The notes under the pieces: model-generated
Told to the model about the DNA's origin: nothing
Databases searched by the model: none
The model's input: only the letters and a program-made list of their open reading frames with translations
Shown here: in pieces, positions 20,136 to 32,308 of the stretch
Position numbering within the stretch: the stretch's first letter is position 1
How the letters are laid out: every line of letters starts with the position of its first letter
Program-made: the position numbers and the translations under genes
Source of the DNA: Eledone cirrhosa
Lineage: Eukaryota; Mollusca; Cephalopoda; Octopoda; Eledonidae
Direction of reading: 5' to 3'
DNA: 64,000 nt
Assembly (NCBI GenBank): GCA_964016885.1
Contig: OZ024742.1
Coordinates: 10,880,181-10,944,180 of the forward strand

Positions 20136-20637
20136 ATAATAACTATAAATACAATGAGAAAATGTAACCAAATGATGAATGACAAACAAAGAAAAAAATA
20201 GCAAAATAATAAATAAATAAAATAAAATAAATTGAAACAAATTCCTTGTCAAAGTCAGTGTCCCATACTTTCTTATGGAATATGACCCCACAAATGTTCT
20301 CACCCCGCTTATTGCTATTTGCCCCTACATACAATCTACCTTTCTCTCTTTCTCTTTCTCTCATTTTCTTCTCTTCTGCATCTATATTTTATCTTTTTTT
20401 CTGCTCCTTTCAGAGTTTCAATACACAACAACATTGTCAACAATAAAAATAGCCAAAACACCTCAAAAAATAAGATAAAACTGACAACAACCCCAGTTTA
20501 ATAACTAGTACCACTACTACAAGGTTGCCTCATTCTCATCACCACCACCAAATTATTATCTTTTATAACAGTTACTACAACAGCAAGCTCCTAGTAACAT
20601 GACCATCATCCTATACATACATATATATATATATATA
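20136..20637. other. Intergenic AT-rich sequence, no gene seen
   Basis: AT-rich with a (CTCTTT)n-like stretch near 20341-20370 and a (TA)n run just before 20638. The three overlapping short open frames around 20246-20501 have no recognisable protein. Confidence 0.55.
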
Positions 20638-20778
20638 TATTAAAATAACAGATTAAAGTTTAAGCAAAGAATCACTGCTTTCACCCTTAACGGGATCTTC
20701 TGAAACTGAGTTTCAGAAGATCCCGTTAAGGGTGAAAGCAGTGATTCTTTGCTTAAACTTTAATCTGTTATTTTAATA
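20638..20778. mobile_element. Perfect 141-bp palindrome, candidate foldback/MITE
   Basis: Two arms of about 70 bases are exact reverse complements around base 20708 (TGAAACT-G-AGTTTCA). Outer ends read TTAAAATAACAGATTAAAG and its complement. The element sits in a TA-rich site. Perfect arms with a 1-base centre suggest a recent insertion or a foldback duplication. Confidence 0.85.
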
Positions 20779-21311
20779 AATATTTGCTCTACGGTTTTAT
20801 ATATATTATATATATATTATCCTTATCGAGCCCTCTTCAGATTTTAGTCTTCACATTATTACTATATATATATACATACACATAAATATGGATTCAGAGG
20901 GATGAGGCTGTAAGTTACTGATGACGAGTGTTAGAAAGTAAAGGTACACAAGAAATGGACATCTTCCCTTCATCAGTTATGTATATATATATATATATAT
21001 ATACAAGGATCGGAATTAGAGTATTCCGCAGTTCACAGTAATAATAATATTAGCTCAAAGAAGAACATAATTGCTAACCTGTAGGTGTTGTTTTCCATAC
21101 AGTAACGGTTAAACCCACATGTAATAATTCTTTACACACATCTCGCTGTGTAACACACTTCTCTCTGTGTAATATATTTGTATATATATATATAGGAAAA
21201 GAGTCAGGACCCTGACGGCTGAGCTCTTGCCGTTTCGACAGCTAGATCTGAATATATATATAGTTGAAAGACAAGAGAAAAATATACTCAATACTGTAGT
21301 TCAGTTTAATT
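20779..21311. other. Intergenic sequence with (TA)n runs, no gene seen
   Basis: Several (AT)n runs (about 20800-20820, 20985-21003, 21180-21195, 21253-21262) separated by short unique segments, including TATCGAGCCCTCTTCAGA, which I recall as part of a common cephalopod interspersed repeat but could not confirm. Confidence 0.5.
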
Positions 21312-21430
21312 ATTAAGGCTATATAGTGAGTGTTGTTACTCTGGAGTTTCATCTGTTCCCCCTCAGTGTCTGACAACACTGAGGAACAGGGGAAACTCCA
21401 GAGTAACAACACTCACTATATAGCCTTAAT
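21312..21430. mobile_element. 119-bp imperfect palindrome, candidate MITE
   Basis: The outer ends ATTAAGGCTATATAGTGAGT and its complement at 21411-21430 begin arms of about 56 bases with a central CTGACA. Arms differ by a few bases and small indels near the centre (CATCTGTTCCCCCTCAG against CTGAGGAACAGGGGAAA). A structural analogue of 20638-20778, about 600 bases away. Confidence 0.8.
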
Positions 21431-21777
21431 GAAATGAATATCTATAATGCATAGGTGTGTACGTCTACTCAACCCAATATTATATATATATATATATATA
21501 TATGGGTGTGTATGTAGCATTATGTTGATGAGGATAACCCCTACTATGGCTACTGACAAACTACTACCATTACTAATTCTTCTTTGCTACCAATCCAAAA
21601 ACAAAGATTGCACATATATAATCATCAACAACAGTACCTTTAAGTGGTTGCTCTACATGCTATAAAGAGCAACTAAATCTGCCTCAAATCAACAATACTG
21701 TCTATGTACTTTACTCCAGGTGGAATCATAGGTGTGTTGTTGAGACATGCTGTGAGCCATTCAACTTCAAATGTCAT
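21431..21777. other. Intergenic sequence, no gene seen
   Basis: A (TA)n run at about 21480-21502; otherwise unique. A 72-aa open frame at 21447-21665 has no recognisable domain. Confidence 0.5.
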
Positions 21778-21968
21778 TGGTAGAGTTATTGCTCTGTACC
21801 AGATCTTGGGCTAAAGTTATTGCTGTGTACTAGATCTTGGGGTAGAGTTATTGCTGTGTACTAGATCTTGGGGTAGAGTTATTGCTGTGTACTAGATCTT
21901 GGGGTAGAGTTATTGCTGTGCCAGATCTTAGGCTAAAGTTATTGCTGGGTACCAGAACTTGTGCTACT
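21778..21968. repeat. 31-bp minisatellite, about 6 copies
   Basis: Units of about 31 bp read TAGAGTTATTGCTGTGTACT followed by AGATCTTGGGG. The central copies (about 21810-21910) are nearly identical and the outer ones diverged. Confidence 0.8.
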
Positions 21969-22585
21969 GGTGTGTACCAGATCCTGGGTCTCTACTAATA
22001 ATTTGCCTCGTCATTCTTTGAAGATTTCTGTCCTCTCCCTCCACATGGCCATGTCACAGTGTTCTTTCCCCTCTCTGATATATAAACGTTTTCATAGAGG
22101 TCAATGTGATACAGCAGAGCTTCAAAGATATACTTATGATTTGATCCAGTTATAAGATACAAGGTTGCACTACCGTCTCATGTATAGTAGCTCTATCTTC
22201 TTTATTAATGTCTCTGCAGTGAGTGTTAATGGCTCACATGTATATAGGGAGATGGATAGCATGACTACAACTACTACTACTACTACTACTACACAGGAGT
22301 GTGATATTTCTCTTCAAGGTGATGTTTCTATCTTTCTATATTGGCTGTAGTCCAGTTATTGCAGTTACTGCAATAATATATCATAAATATCATAATCCGT
22401 TAAAATGCCATCCCTCTCTCTCCTTAGCAATTTCCTCAACAAAACCACCACTACTACCACCACTACAGCCATACTATAATTATCCCCACTGTTCTATGGT
22501 AGGTTCATATAGAATCAATTTGATTCACTGAAGATACAAAGGTTTATTAAAGTGTTTTTTCCAGTTTTCATTTGATTGCTGAAAT

Positions 22586-22634
<49 letters not shown>

Positions 22635-22804
22635 GTGTGTGTGTGTGTCTGATTCAGTTTGTTGAATAACTAATCTGAAGAGCAGATTAATAATGGAGTC
22701 AGGTCCATAACTTCTATGGGTGACCTTGAGCCAATCCTCTGAGAAACACCCGTAACAGATCGCTACACAAAAATCTAAATACATGTAAATGAACTTCGTT
22801 TTTC

Positions 22805-22865
<61 letters not shown>

Positions 22866-23225
22866 CATACACACATACACACACTGATGTGCATAAATTC
22901 ACAATTTTGAGGAGTCAATGTTGGGATATTAAATAAAATAAATCAGGAAAGGGTATTGTATGTCATGACCTCTACACCTCCATAAGTAGTTACAGCTCCT
23001 TAAATTACATAAATACATAAACTATGAAATATCAAAGTCTTTCATTATATCCCTTCTAAGATATCTGATCCACTAAATAACACCCTACAAGCTATTTGAT
23101 ATGTCATCTGATCTCTGATCCACCTAGTATCACTCTAAAAGCTATTTGATCTGTCACACTCCACTGATTCAACAAATAACACTCCAGAAGATATTTGATT
23201 TTTTATACTGGCTTATCTCACAATG
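21969..23225. other. Intergenic sequence with microsatellites, no gene seen
   Basis: Contains (ACT)n at about 22266-22291, (TA)n with (TG)n at about 22590-22648, and a long (TA)n at about 22810-22862. At 23045-23205 there are three diverged direct repeats of about 60 bases (ATATCTGATCCACTAAATAA-like). No coding evidence. Confidence 0.55.
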
Positions 23226-23700
23226 GGGCAACCCGTCTAACCCATGCTAGCATGAGAAAATGGATTTTAAACAGTGATGAAGATGATGATAGGCTATCAT
23301 CATTTATACGTATAAATATATATATATATACCATACTGTTTGACTCATACAGCATGGAAAACTGACATAAATCTATGAAAGAAAATATGATGAGAGTCAT
23401 CATCATCGTCATCATCACCGTTTTACGTCCGTTCTTCCACGCTAGCATGGGTTAGACGGGTTGTCCTGTTATGGGCAGTGTCTGGTCGGCTGACCATGCC
23501 TTGCTCATACAGGAACTGATCTGGCTTGATTTCTACAGCTGGATGCCCTTCCTAACACCAACCTCATTTACAGTGAGTGCTGGGTGCTTTTTCGTGGCGC
23601 CTACACATCCACTTTACAGTTTGGGCTGGGTGCTTTTTTGCCGTGGCACCTCCACGACCACCTTGCGGTGGGGGGAGTGGGGGCATATTGTTTATATGCT
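23226..23700. mobile_element. Interspersed repeat with an inverted partial copy
   Basis: The plus-strand copy at about 23400-23700 reads TTTTACGTCCGTTCTTCCAC, GCTAGCATGGGTTAGACGGG, and GCTGGATGCCCTTCCTAACA, followed by tandem TGGGTGCTTTTT-containing segments. The head of the same element is present inverted at 23226-23300. A 22-bp stretch at 23230-23251 is the exact reverse complement of 23441-23462. Related copies are at about 10985 and 14250. Confidence 0.7.
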
Positions 23701-23732
23701 TCAGCATGTACCCATGGGAGGTCGGGTGTGTT

Positions 23733-23764
<32 letters not shown>

Positions 23765-24460
23765 GATATATATATATATATATACATACACACAGTCCTA
23801 AACTCTAGCAAGGGAATTTGTCTGAGACACCAACAGAGTATGTATAATACACATCTACACTTCTATCATATAAAGGTGTATTGAACAAAAGCAATAATAT
23901 GTGTGTGTGTCTGTCTTAATATCGTTATCATATGAATAAATATGTACACAATGTCCCTGGAACACTTCCACACACACACACACATCAATATTCTCAGCAT
24001 TTTAACTCCATTCTGTTATCCACACTTATATACACCAGATAGAAAGCCTTCATACATATCCAATAGATGTAAGAAGCTGCAAGTATGGCTGGCTGGCTGG
24101 TTAAGATATTTGATTTGGAATAATGAGATTTTCAGTTCAATCCCAAATGTCTTTACTACAGCCTCAGCTTGACCCAACCCATAAGAGTGAAATTTGGTAG
24201 ACAGTGACTGTATGGAAGCCCTTCAGATTGAGTTTTACTACCACCAATACTGATATTGTATCACAATTGTCATAATTAAGAATTATTGCTGAAACCAATG
24301 ACGGATCCATTATCATTATATACACACAGTATATATATTACATCACATATACATACATTATCATATATATATATATATACTTCAAATATACACAGTATAT
24401 AGACTGCATACACTATATATACATACATACATTATTATCCTATATATATATATACTACAA

Positions 24461-24498
<38 letters not shown>

Positions 24499-24657
24499 TG
24501 CATACATACATTATTATCACTGCACATATGCTACAAATATAAACATATATTGCATATATGTATACATACATAATACATATTCACACACACACATTATTAT
24601 ATATATACTACAAATATATACACACTATATACATCATAAATTGCATGCATAAATGCA
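23701..24657. other. Intergenic sequence with TATA/CA microsatellites, no gene seen
   Basis: (TA)n and (CA)n runs at about 23732-23790, 23970-23985 and 24360-24500; unique sequence in between. No gene recognised. Confidence 0.6.
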
Positions 24658-25912
24658 TACATACACTACATACATACACTACATACATATATTACATACA
24701 TACATACATTAAATACACTATGTACATAAACACTACATATATTACATACACTACATAAATTACACACACTACATACATTACATATACTACACACATTACA
24801 TATACTACATACACTACATACATTACATACGCTACATACACTACATACATTACATACATTACACACTACATACACTACATATATTACATACATTACATAC
24901 ACTACATACATTACATACACTACATACACTACATACACTACATACATTACATACATTACATACATTACATACACTACATACATTACATACATTACATACA
25001 CTACATACACTACATACATTACATACATTACACATTACATACACTACATACATTACATACACTACATACATTACATACACTACATACATTACATACACTA
25101 CATACACTACATACACTACATACATTACATACACTACATACATTACATACACTACATACATTACATATATTACATACATTACATACATTACATATATTAC
25201 ATACATTACATACATTACATACATTACATACATTACATACATTACATACACTACATACATTACATACATTTCATACACTACATACACTACATACACTACA
25301 TACACTACATACATTACATACATTACATATATTACATACACTACATACATTACATACATTACATACATTACATACACTACATACATTACATATATTACAT
25401 ACATTACATACATTACATACATTACATATATTACATATATTACATACACTACATACATTACATACATTACATACACTACATACATTACATACACTACATA
25501 CATTACATACACTACATATATTACATACATTACATACATTACATACATTACATACACTACATACATTACATACATCATACACTACATACATTACATACAC
25601 TACATACACTACATACATTACATACATCATACACTACATACAGTACATACACTACATACACTACATACATTACATACATCATACACTACATACATTACAT
25701 ACACTACATACATTACATACACTACATACACTACATACATCATACACTACATACATTACATACACTACATACACTACATACATTACATACATCATACACT
25801 ACATACATTACATACACTACATACATTACATACATTACATACACTACATACATTACACACTACATACATTACATACATTACATACACTACATACATTACA
25901 CATTACATACAT
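24658..25912. repeat. 10-bp period tandem array (TACATACATT/TACATACACT)n
   Basis: About 1.25 kb of alternating decamers ACATACATTA and ACATACACTA, with occasional TATATT, CATCATACAC or shortened units. The order of the two decamers is irregular. Minus-strand open frames of up to 239 residues (Met-Tyr-Val, Cys-Asn-Val strings) come from this period and are not genes. Confidence 0.96.
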
Positions 25913-26300
25913 AGCCCAGCTATATCTGTGTTCTTTAATATACTAATTGCTACACAGGGCTTCTATTTCCCAGTTATTTTACATATGAGTGTGTGTAAGC
26001 CCATAGCCATTTAGATGTTGCATAACCCTGCTCTCCCCAATTCCTTCCATCCCCTTCGTCCCCTTCCATCCCCTTCATCCCCCTACTTTTCTTTCCCCCT
26101 CCTCCCTTTCAATTGTACACCTCTAAATTTATAATCTTCAACTCTTTGTCTTCCTCTTGTCCTCCTCCTCCCCTACTTATATATAAACCTTACACTCTCT
26201 CTCTCTCTTGTCCTCCTTCTCCTCTAATATAAACCTTACACATTTTCTTTCCTTTTTGTCCTCCTTAAACCTCACACACTCATTCTCAAGCCTCTCACCA
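25913..26300. other. Intergenic pyrimidine-rich sequence
   Basis: Strongly pyrimidine-rich on the plus strand (CCTTCCATCCCC, TCTCTCTCTTGTCCTCC repeats). No gene seen. Confidence 0.6.
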
Positions 26301-26575
26301 ACCGACCACCACCACTATTACCAACCCTAGCAGCACCACCACCACCACCACCATTACCAACCCTAGCAGCACCACCACCACTATTACCAACCCTAGCAGC
26401 ACCACCACCACCACCACCACCACCATTACCAACCCTAGCACCACCACCACCACTATTACCAACCCTAGCAGCAGCACCACCACCACCAACCCTAGCAGCA
26501 CCACCACCACCACCACCATTACCAACCCTAGCACCACCACCACCACTATTACTAACCCTAGCACCACCACTAGTC
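26301..26575. repeat. (ACC)n / CCCTAGCAGCACCACC array
   Basis: Blocks of (ACC)n are separated by ATTACCAACCCTAGCAGCAC in a periodic fashion. The minus-strand Val/Leu/Gly-rich frame is repeat-derived. Confidence 0.9.
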
Positions 26576-26659
26576 CCAACATAATTAATTAACCCTTAAT
26601 ATAGGTTTATCTATTGGTCATTGTATCTTTTGTTAATCCTCTCATTCTCTATTCTTATT

Positions 26660-27460
26660 AATATCTCTTTCTCTATCAATCAGTCTATCTCTCTATCTCT
26701 CTTTCTCTATCAGTCTATCTCTCTCTCTCTCTCTATCAGTCTATATATATATATCTCCCTCTACCAGTCTATATATATATATATATCTCTACCTCTATCA
26801 GTCTATATATATATATATATATCTCCCTCTATCAGTCTATATATATATATCTCCCTCTATCAGTCTATATATATATCTCTCCCTCTATCAGTCTATATAT
26901 ATATCTCTACCTCTATCAGTCTCTCTCTCTCTCTATATATATATCTCCCTCTATCAGTCTCTCTATATATATCTCTCCCTCTATCAGTCTCTCTATATAT
27001 ATCTCTCCCTCTATCAGTCTATATATATATCTCTCCCTCTATCAGTCTATATATATATCTCTCCCTCTATCAGTCTCTCTATATATATATCTCCCTCTAT
27101 CAGTCTATATATATATCTCTCCCTCTATCAGTCTATATATATATATATATATATCTCCCTCTATCAGTCTATATATATATATCTCTCTCCCTCTATCAGT
27201 CTATATATATATATATCTCCCTCTATCAGTCTATATATATATATCTCCCTCTATCAGTCTCTCTATATATATCTCTCCCTCTATCAGTCTCTCTATATAT
27301 ATATCTCTCCCTCTATCAGTCTATATATATATATCTCCCTCTATCAGTCTCTCTATATATATCTCTCCCTCTATCAGTCTCTCTATATATATATCTCTCC
27401 CTCTATCAGTCTATATATATATATCTCTCCCTCTATCAGTCTATCTATATTTCTCTCCAT
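26660..27460. repeat. Tandem array CTCCCTCTATCAGTCTATATATAT (about 24-34 bp units)
   Basis: Repeated CTCCCTCTATCAGTCT joined to (AT)n or (CT)n runs of variable length, about 27 copies. It produces a 313-aa plus-strand open frame at 26621-27562 of Ser/Leu/Tyr/Ile periodic sequence, which is not supported as a gene. Confidence 0.93.
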
Positions 27461-28139
27461 CTCAAATCAGCCATCATTCACTTACATACATTGCCAGCAA
27501 CCACTTGTACACCACAACTACAACTTCTACTAGCACTACCATTTGCTACTTCTATCTGCTAGTACCATTGGCTATTACTAGTACCATTTGCTACTACTAG
27601 TACCTTTCACTAGTACTATCTGCTAGTACCATCTGTTGCTACTAGTACCACTTGCTAGTACCATTTACTAGAGCCATGAACGAAATCTTACAACAACACA
27701 AACGACAATGTACCCTTCCCCCACAACCATTATTGACATTTAACATGGGTGTGGGGTCACAAAATATGTTTTTCTAAGGGGAGGTCAAGAACTATTTGTG
27801 GATTAAATTGACTCACCTGGCAACCACCTACCTTGTAATTGACCAGGTAAACAATACCATTGCTACAATCACCACCACCACTACTACTACTAACACACTT
27901 CAATTTATAACTTACTACTACTAATAGTAGTAGTACTACTACAACTACTATTACTAACAATACCACTACAACTTCAACAGCAATATGAACAAAATAAGGT
28001 TTAAATCTACAATATTACTTAGCATAACAACAACAACAATTATAACATTACATACTATTGCATCAACCACCACCACTACTATTACTACTATTATTACCAA
28101 ACAACCACCAACACCACTACAACTATTACCAACACACTA
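27461..28139. other. Intergenic sequence with ACT/CAA repeats, no gene seen
   Basis: Includes a TACTAGTACCATTTGCTA-like repeat at about 27525-27670 and an AGTAGT/ACTACT inverted run near 27915-27945. Low complexity; no gene recognised. Confidence 0.55.
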
Positions 28140-28900
28140 CTGCATCAACCACCAACACTACCAATACTATTATCAACACTAATACAAGTACTAGATACTA
28201 CTACTACCACTAGCACTACTACTACTACAACCACCAACTCTACTACCAATACTACTACAACTATAACTACAACTACTACCACCAACTCTACTACCAATAC
28301 TACTACAACTATAACTACAACCACCAACTCTACTACCAATACTACTACAACTACAACCACCAACACCACTACCACCAACTCTACTACCAATACTACTACA
28401 ACTACTACCACCAACTCTACTACCAATACTACTACAACTACTACCACCAACTCTACTACCAATACTACTATAACTACAACTACTACCACCAACTCTACTA
28501 CCAATACTACTACAACTATAACTACAACTACTACCACCAACTCTACTGCCAATACTACTACAACTACAACCACCAACACCACTACCACCAACTCTACTAC
28601 CAATACTACTACAACTACTACCACCAACTCTACTACCAATACTACTACAACTATAACTACAACTACTACCACCAACTCTACTACCAATACTACTACAACT
28701 ATAACTACAACTACTACCACCAACTCTACTACCAATGCTACAACCACCAACACCACAACCACCAACACCACTACCACCAACTCTACTACCAATACTACTA
28801 CAACTACAACCACCAACTCTACTACTACCACCAACACTACTACCACCAACACTACCACCAACACTACAACTATAACTACTACCACCAACACTACAACAAA
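28140..28900. repeat. Compound trinucleotide array (ACTACTACAACTACTACCACCAACTCTACTACCAAT)n
   Basis: Repeats of ACCAACTCTACTACCAAT and ACTACTACAACTATAACT in varying order over about 750 bp. On the minus strand the period gives a 248-aa Val/Leu frame; on the plus strand one frame reads Thr/Asn/Ser-rich (TTNSTTNTTT). Neither has other gene evidence. Confidence 0.9.
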
Positions 28901-29661
28901 AGCGGAACTAGATCCAGTTCTCTACAGGAAGACTGTAAATAATAAAATACATAATTTTACCATTTTGACTTTAGTTTCGTTATTTCATTATTGTACTTCA
29001 ATATTGGGTTGTTGTGTGTTGTGTGATGTTATTGTGTGTTGTGTGATGTATATTGTGTGTTGTGTGATGTATATTGGGTTGTTGTGTGATGTACTTCAAT
29101 GCTGTATGTTATTGTATGTTGTTATTGTGTGATGTACTTCAATCTTATTGTATGTTGTACTTCAATATTGTATGTTGTGTTGTACTGCAATATTATGTTT
29201 TTGTATGCTATTCTGTGATGTACTTCAATATTGTGTATTGTTGTACTTCAATATTTTATATTATTATTGTCATTCACCAGAAGAGAAACATGAGAGTGGT
29301 GAGAGAAGTGCAGCCTTCTAACCAGTTTGTTGAAAGGTAGGTGAGAGAGGGAATCATGATCTGAGTGAATGGGCTTACCTTGAGTATGTACCTTTATATT
29401 GGAGGAGGACAACAGAGAGGGCACTTACCTTAGCAGTCAAGGTTATTGTGGCCTTTCTCCCTAAGTAACCCTGGGAGGTATGACCCTTTTGGGGAATTTG
29501 TTGTGTTTTGATATTTTAAATGTATATTTTTTTTTTAGTCTTTGTTATAAATCTTTCTTACACACACACAAAACAACAAAACTGTACCGTCCTGTACCAC
29601 CTTGTTGTTTTAATGTGAGCCCTGTCTGGCTTATAAAGAAACCATTCTTATTATTATTGAG
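28901..29661. other. Intergenic sequence with TGTGTTGTGTGATGTAT repeats
   Basis: Bases 29005-29265 contain a diverged tandem of TTGTGTGATGTACTTCAATA-like units. The remainder is unique up to the satellite junction. No gene seen. Confidence 0.6.
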
Positions 29662-32308
29662 ACAGCAGTGCTACAGAGGAGTACTATCAGGTTGTAACAG
29701 GTTCTATTGCTATGACAGTGCTATAGAGGTGTACTATCAGGTTGTAACAAGTTCTATTGGTATGACAGTGCTACAGAGGAGTACTATCAGGTTGTAACAG
29801 TTTCTATTGGTATGACAGTGCTACAGAGGAGTACTATCAGGTTGTAACAAGTTCTATTGGTATGACAGTGCTACAGAGGAGTACTATCAGGTTGTAACAG
29901 TTTCTATTGGTATGACAGTGCTACAGAGGAGTACTATCAGGTTGTAACAGGTTCTATTGGTATGACAGTGCTACAGAGGAGTACTATCAGGTTGTAACAA
30001 GTTCTATTGGTATGACAGTGCTACAGAGGAGTACTATCAGGTTGTAACAGTTTCTATTGGTATGACAGTGCTACAGAGGAGTACTATCAGGTTGTAACAG
30101 GTTCTATTGGTATGACAGTGCTACAGAGGAGTACTATCAGGTTGTAACAAGTTCTATTGGTATGACAGTGCTACAGAGGAGTACTATCAGGTTGTAACAG
30201 TTTCTATTGGTATGACAGTGCTACAGAGGAGTACTATCAGGTTGTAACAAGATCTATTGGTATGACAGTGCTACAGAGGAGTACTATCAGGTTGTAACAG
30301 GTTCTATTGGTATGACAGTGCTACAGAGGAGTACTATCAGGTTGTAACAAGTTCTATTGGTATGACAGTGCTACAGAGGAGTACTATCAGGTTGTAACAG
30401 GTTCTATTGGTATGACAGTGCTACAGAGGAGTACTATCAGGTTGTAACAAGTTCTATTGGTATGACAGTGCTACAGAGGAGTACTATCAGGTTGTAACAA
30501 GTTCTATTGGTATGACAGTGCTACAGAGGAGTACTATCAGGTTGTAACAATTTCTATTGGTATGACAGTGCTACAGAGGAGTACTATCAGGTTGTAACAG
30601 GTTCTATTGGTATGACAGTGCTACAGAGGAGTACTATCAGGTTGTAACAGGTTCTATTGGTATGACAGTGCTACAGAGGAGTACTATCAGGTTGTAACAA
30701 GTTCTATTGGTATGACAGTTCTACAGAGGAGTACTATCAGGTTGTAACAGTTTCTATTGGTATGACAGTGCTACAGAGGAGTACTATCAGGTTGTAACAG
30801 GTTCTATTGATATGACAGTGCTACAGAGGAGTACTATCAGGTTGTAACAGTTTCTATTGGTATGACAGTGCTACAGAGGAGTACTATCAGGTTGTAACAA
30901 TTTCTATTGGTATGACAGTGCTACAGAGGAGTACTATCAGGTTGTAACAGTTTCTATTGGTATGACAGTGCTACAGAGGAGTACTATCAGGTTGTAACAG
31001 GTTCTATTGGTATGACAGTTCTACAGAGGAGTACTATCAGGTTGTAACAATTTCTATTGGTATGACAGTGCTACAGAGGAGTACTATCAGGTTGTAACAA
31101 GTTCTATTGGTATGACAGTGCTACAGAGGAGTACTATCAGGTTGTAACAATTTCTATTGGTATGACAGTGCTACAGAGGAGTACTATCAGGTTGTAACAG
31201 TTTCTATTGGTATGACAGTGCTACAGAGGAGTACTATCAGGTTGTAACAATTTCTATTGGTATGACAGTGCTACAGAGGAGTACTATCAGGTTGTAACAG
31301 TTTCTATTGGTATGACAGTGCTACAGAGGAGTACTATCAGGTTGTAACAGTTTCTATTAGTATGACAGTGCTACAGAGGAGTACTATCAGGTTGTAACAG
31401 GTTCTATTGGTATGACAGTGCTACAGAGGAGTACTATCAGGTTGTAACAGGTTCTATTGGTATGACAGTGCTACAGAGGAGTACTATCAGGTTGTAACAA
31501 TTTCTATTGGTATGACAGTGCTACAGAGGAGTACTATCAGGTTGTAACAGTTTCTATTGGTATGACAGTGCTACAGAGGAGTACTATCAGGTTGTAACAA
31601 TTTCTATTGGTATGACAGTGCTACAGAGGAGTACTATCAGGTTGTAACAGTTTCTATTGGTATGACAGTGCTACAGAGGAGTACTATCAGGTTGTAACAA
31701 TTTCTATTAGTATGACAGTGCTACAGAGGAGTACTATCAGGTTGTAACAGGTTCTATTGGTATGACAGTGCTACAGAGGAGTACTATCAGGTTGTAACAG
31801 GTTCTATTGGTATGACAGTGCTACAGAGGAGTACTATCTGGTTGTAACAGTTTCTATTGGTATGACAGTGCTACAGAGGAGTACTATCAGGTTGTAACAA
31901 TTTCTATTAGTATGACAGTGCTACAGAGGAGTACTATCAGGTTGTAACAGGTTCTATTGGTATGACAGTGCTACAGAGGAGTACTATCAGGTTGTAACAG
32001 GTTCTATTGGTATGACAGTGCTACAGAGGAGTACTATCAGGTTGTAACAAATTCTATTGGTATGACAGTGCTACAGAGGAGTACTATCAGGTTGTAACAG
32101 GTTCTATTGGTATGACAGTGCTACAGAGGAGTACTATCAGGTTGTAACAGTTTCTATTGGTATGACAGTGCTACAGAGGAGTACTATCAGGTTGTAACAG
32201 TTTCTATTGGTATGACAGTGCTACAGAGGAGTACTATCAGGTTGTAAAAGTTTCTATTGGTATGACAGTGCTACAAAGGAGTACTATCAGGTTGTAACAG
32301 GTTCTATT

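Noticed and set aside
24859..25630. Long minus-strand frames of MYV/CNV repeats
   Set aside because: Product of the 10-bp tandem array with no stop in that period; no other gene evidence.
26621..27562. 313-aa plus-strand frame rich in Ser, Leu, Tyr and Ile
   Set aside because: Translation of the CTCTATCAGTCTATATAT array; composition and period explain it fully.
28145..28891. 248-aa minus-strand Val/Leu-rich frame resembling a membrane protein
   Set aside because: Reverse translation of the ACT/ACC array; low complexity.
28145..29130. Plus-strand Thr/Asn/Ser-rich frame (mucin-like, with N-x-S/T sequons) that stays open past the array
   Set aside because: It has no start codon, signal sequence or splice support, and the array keeps frames open by its trinucleotide period. 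I could not exclude an exon but cannot support one.
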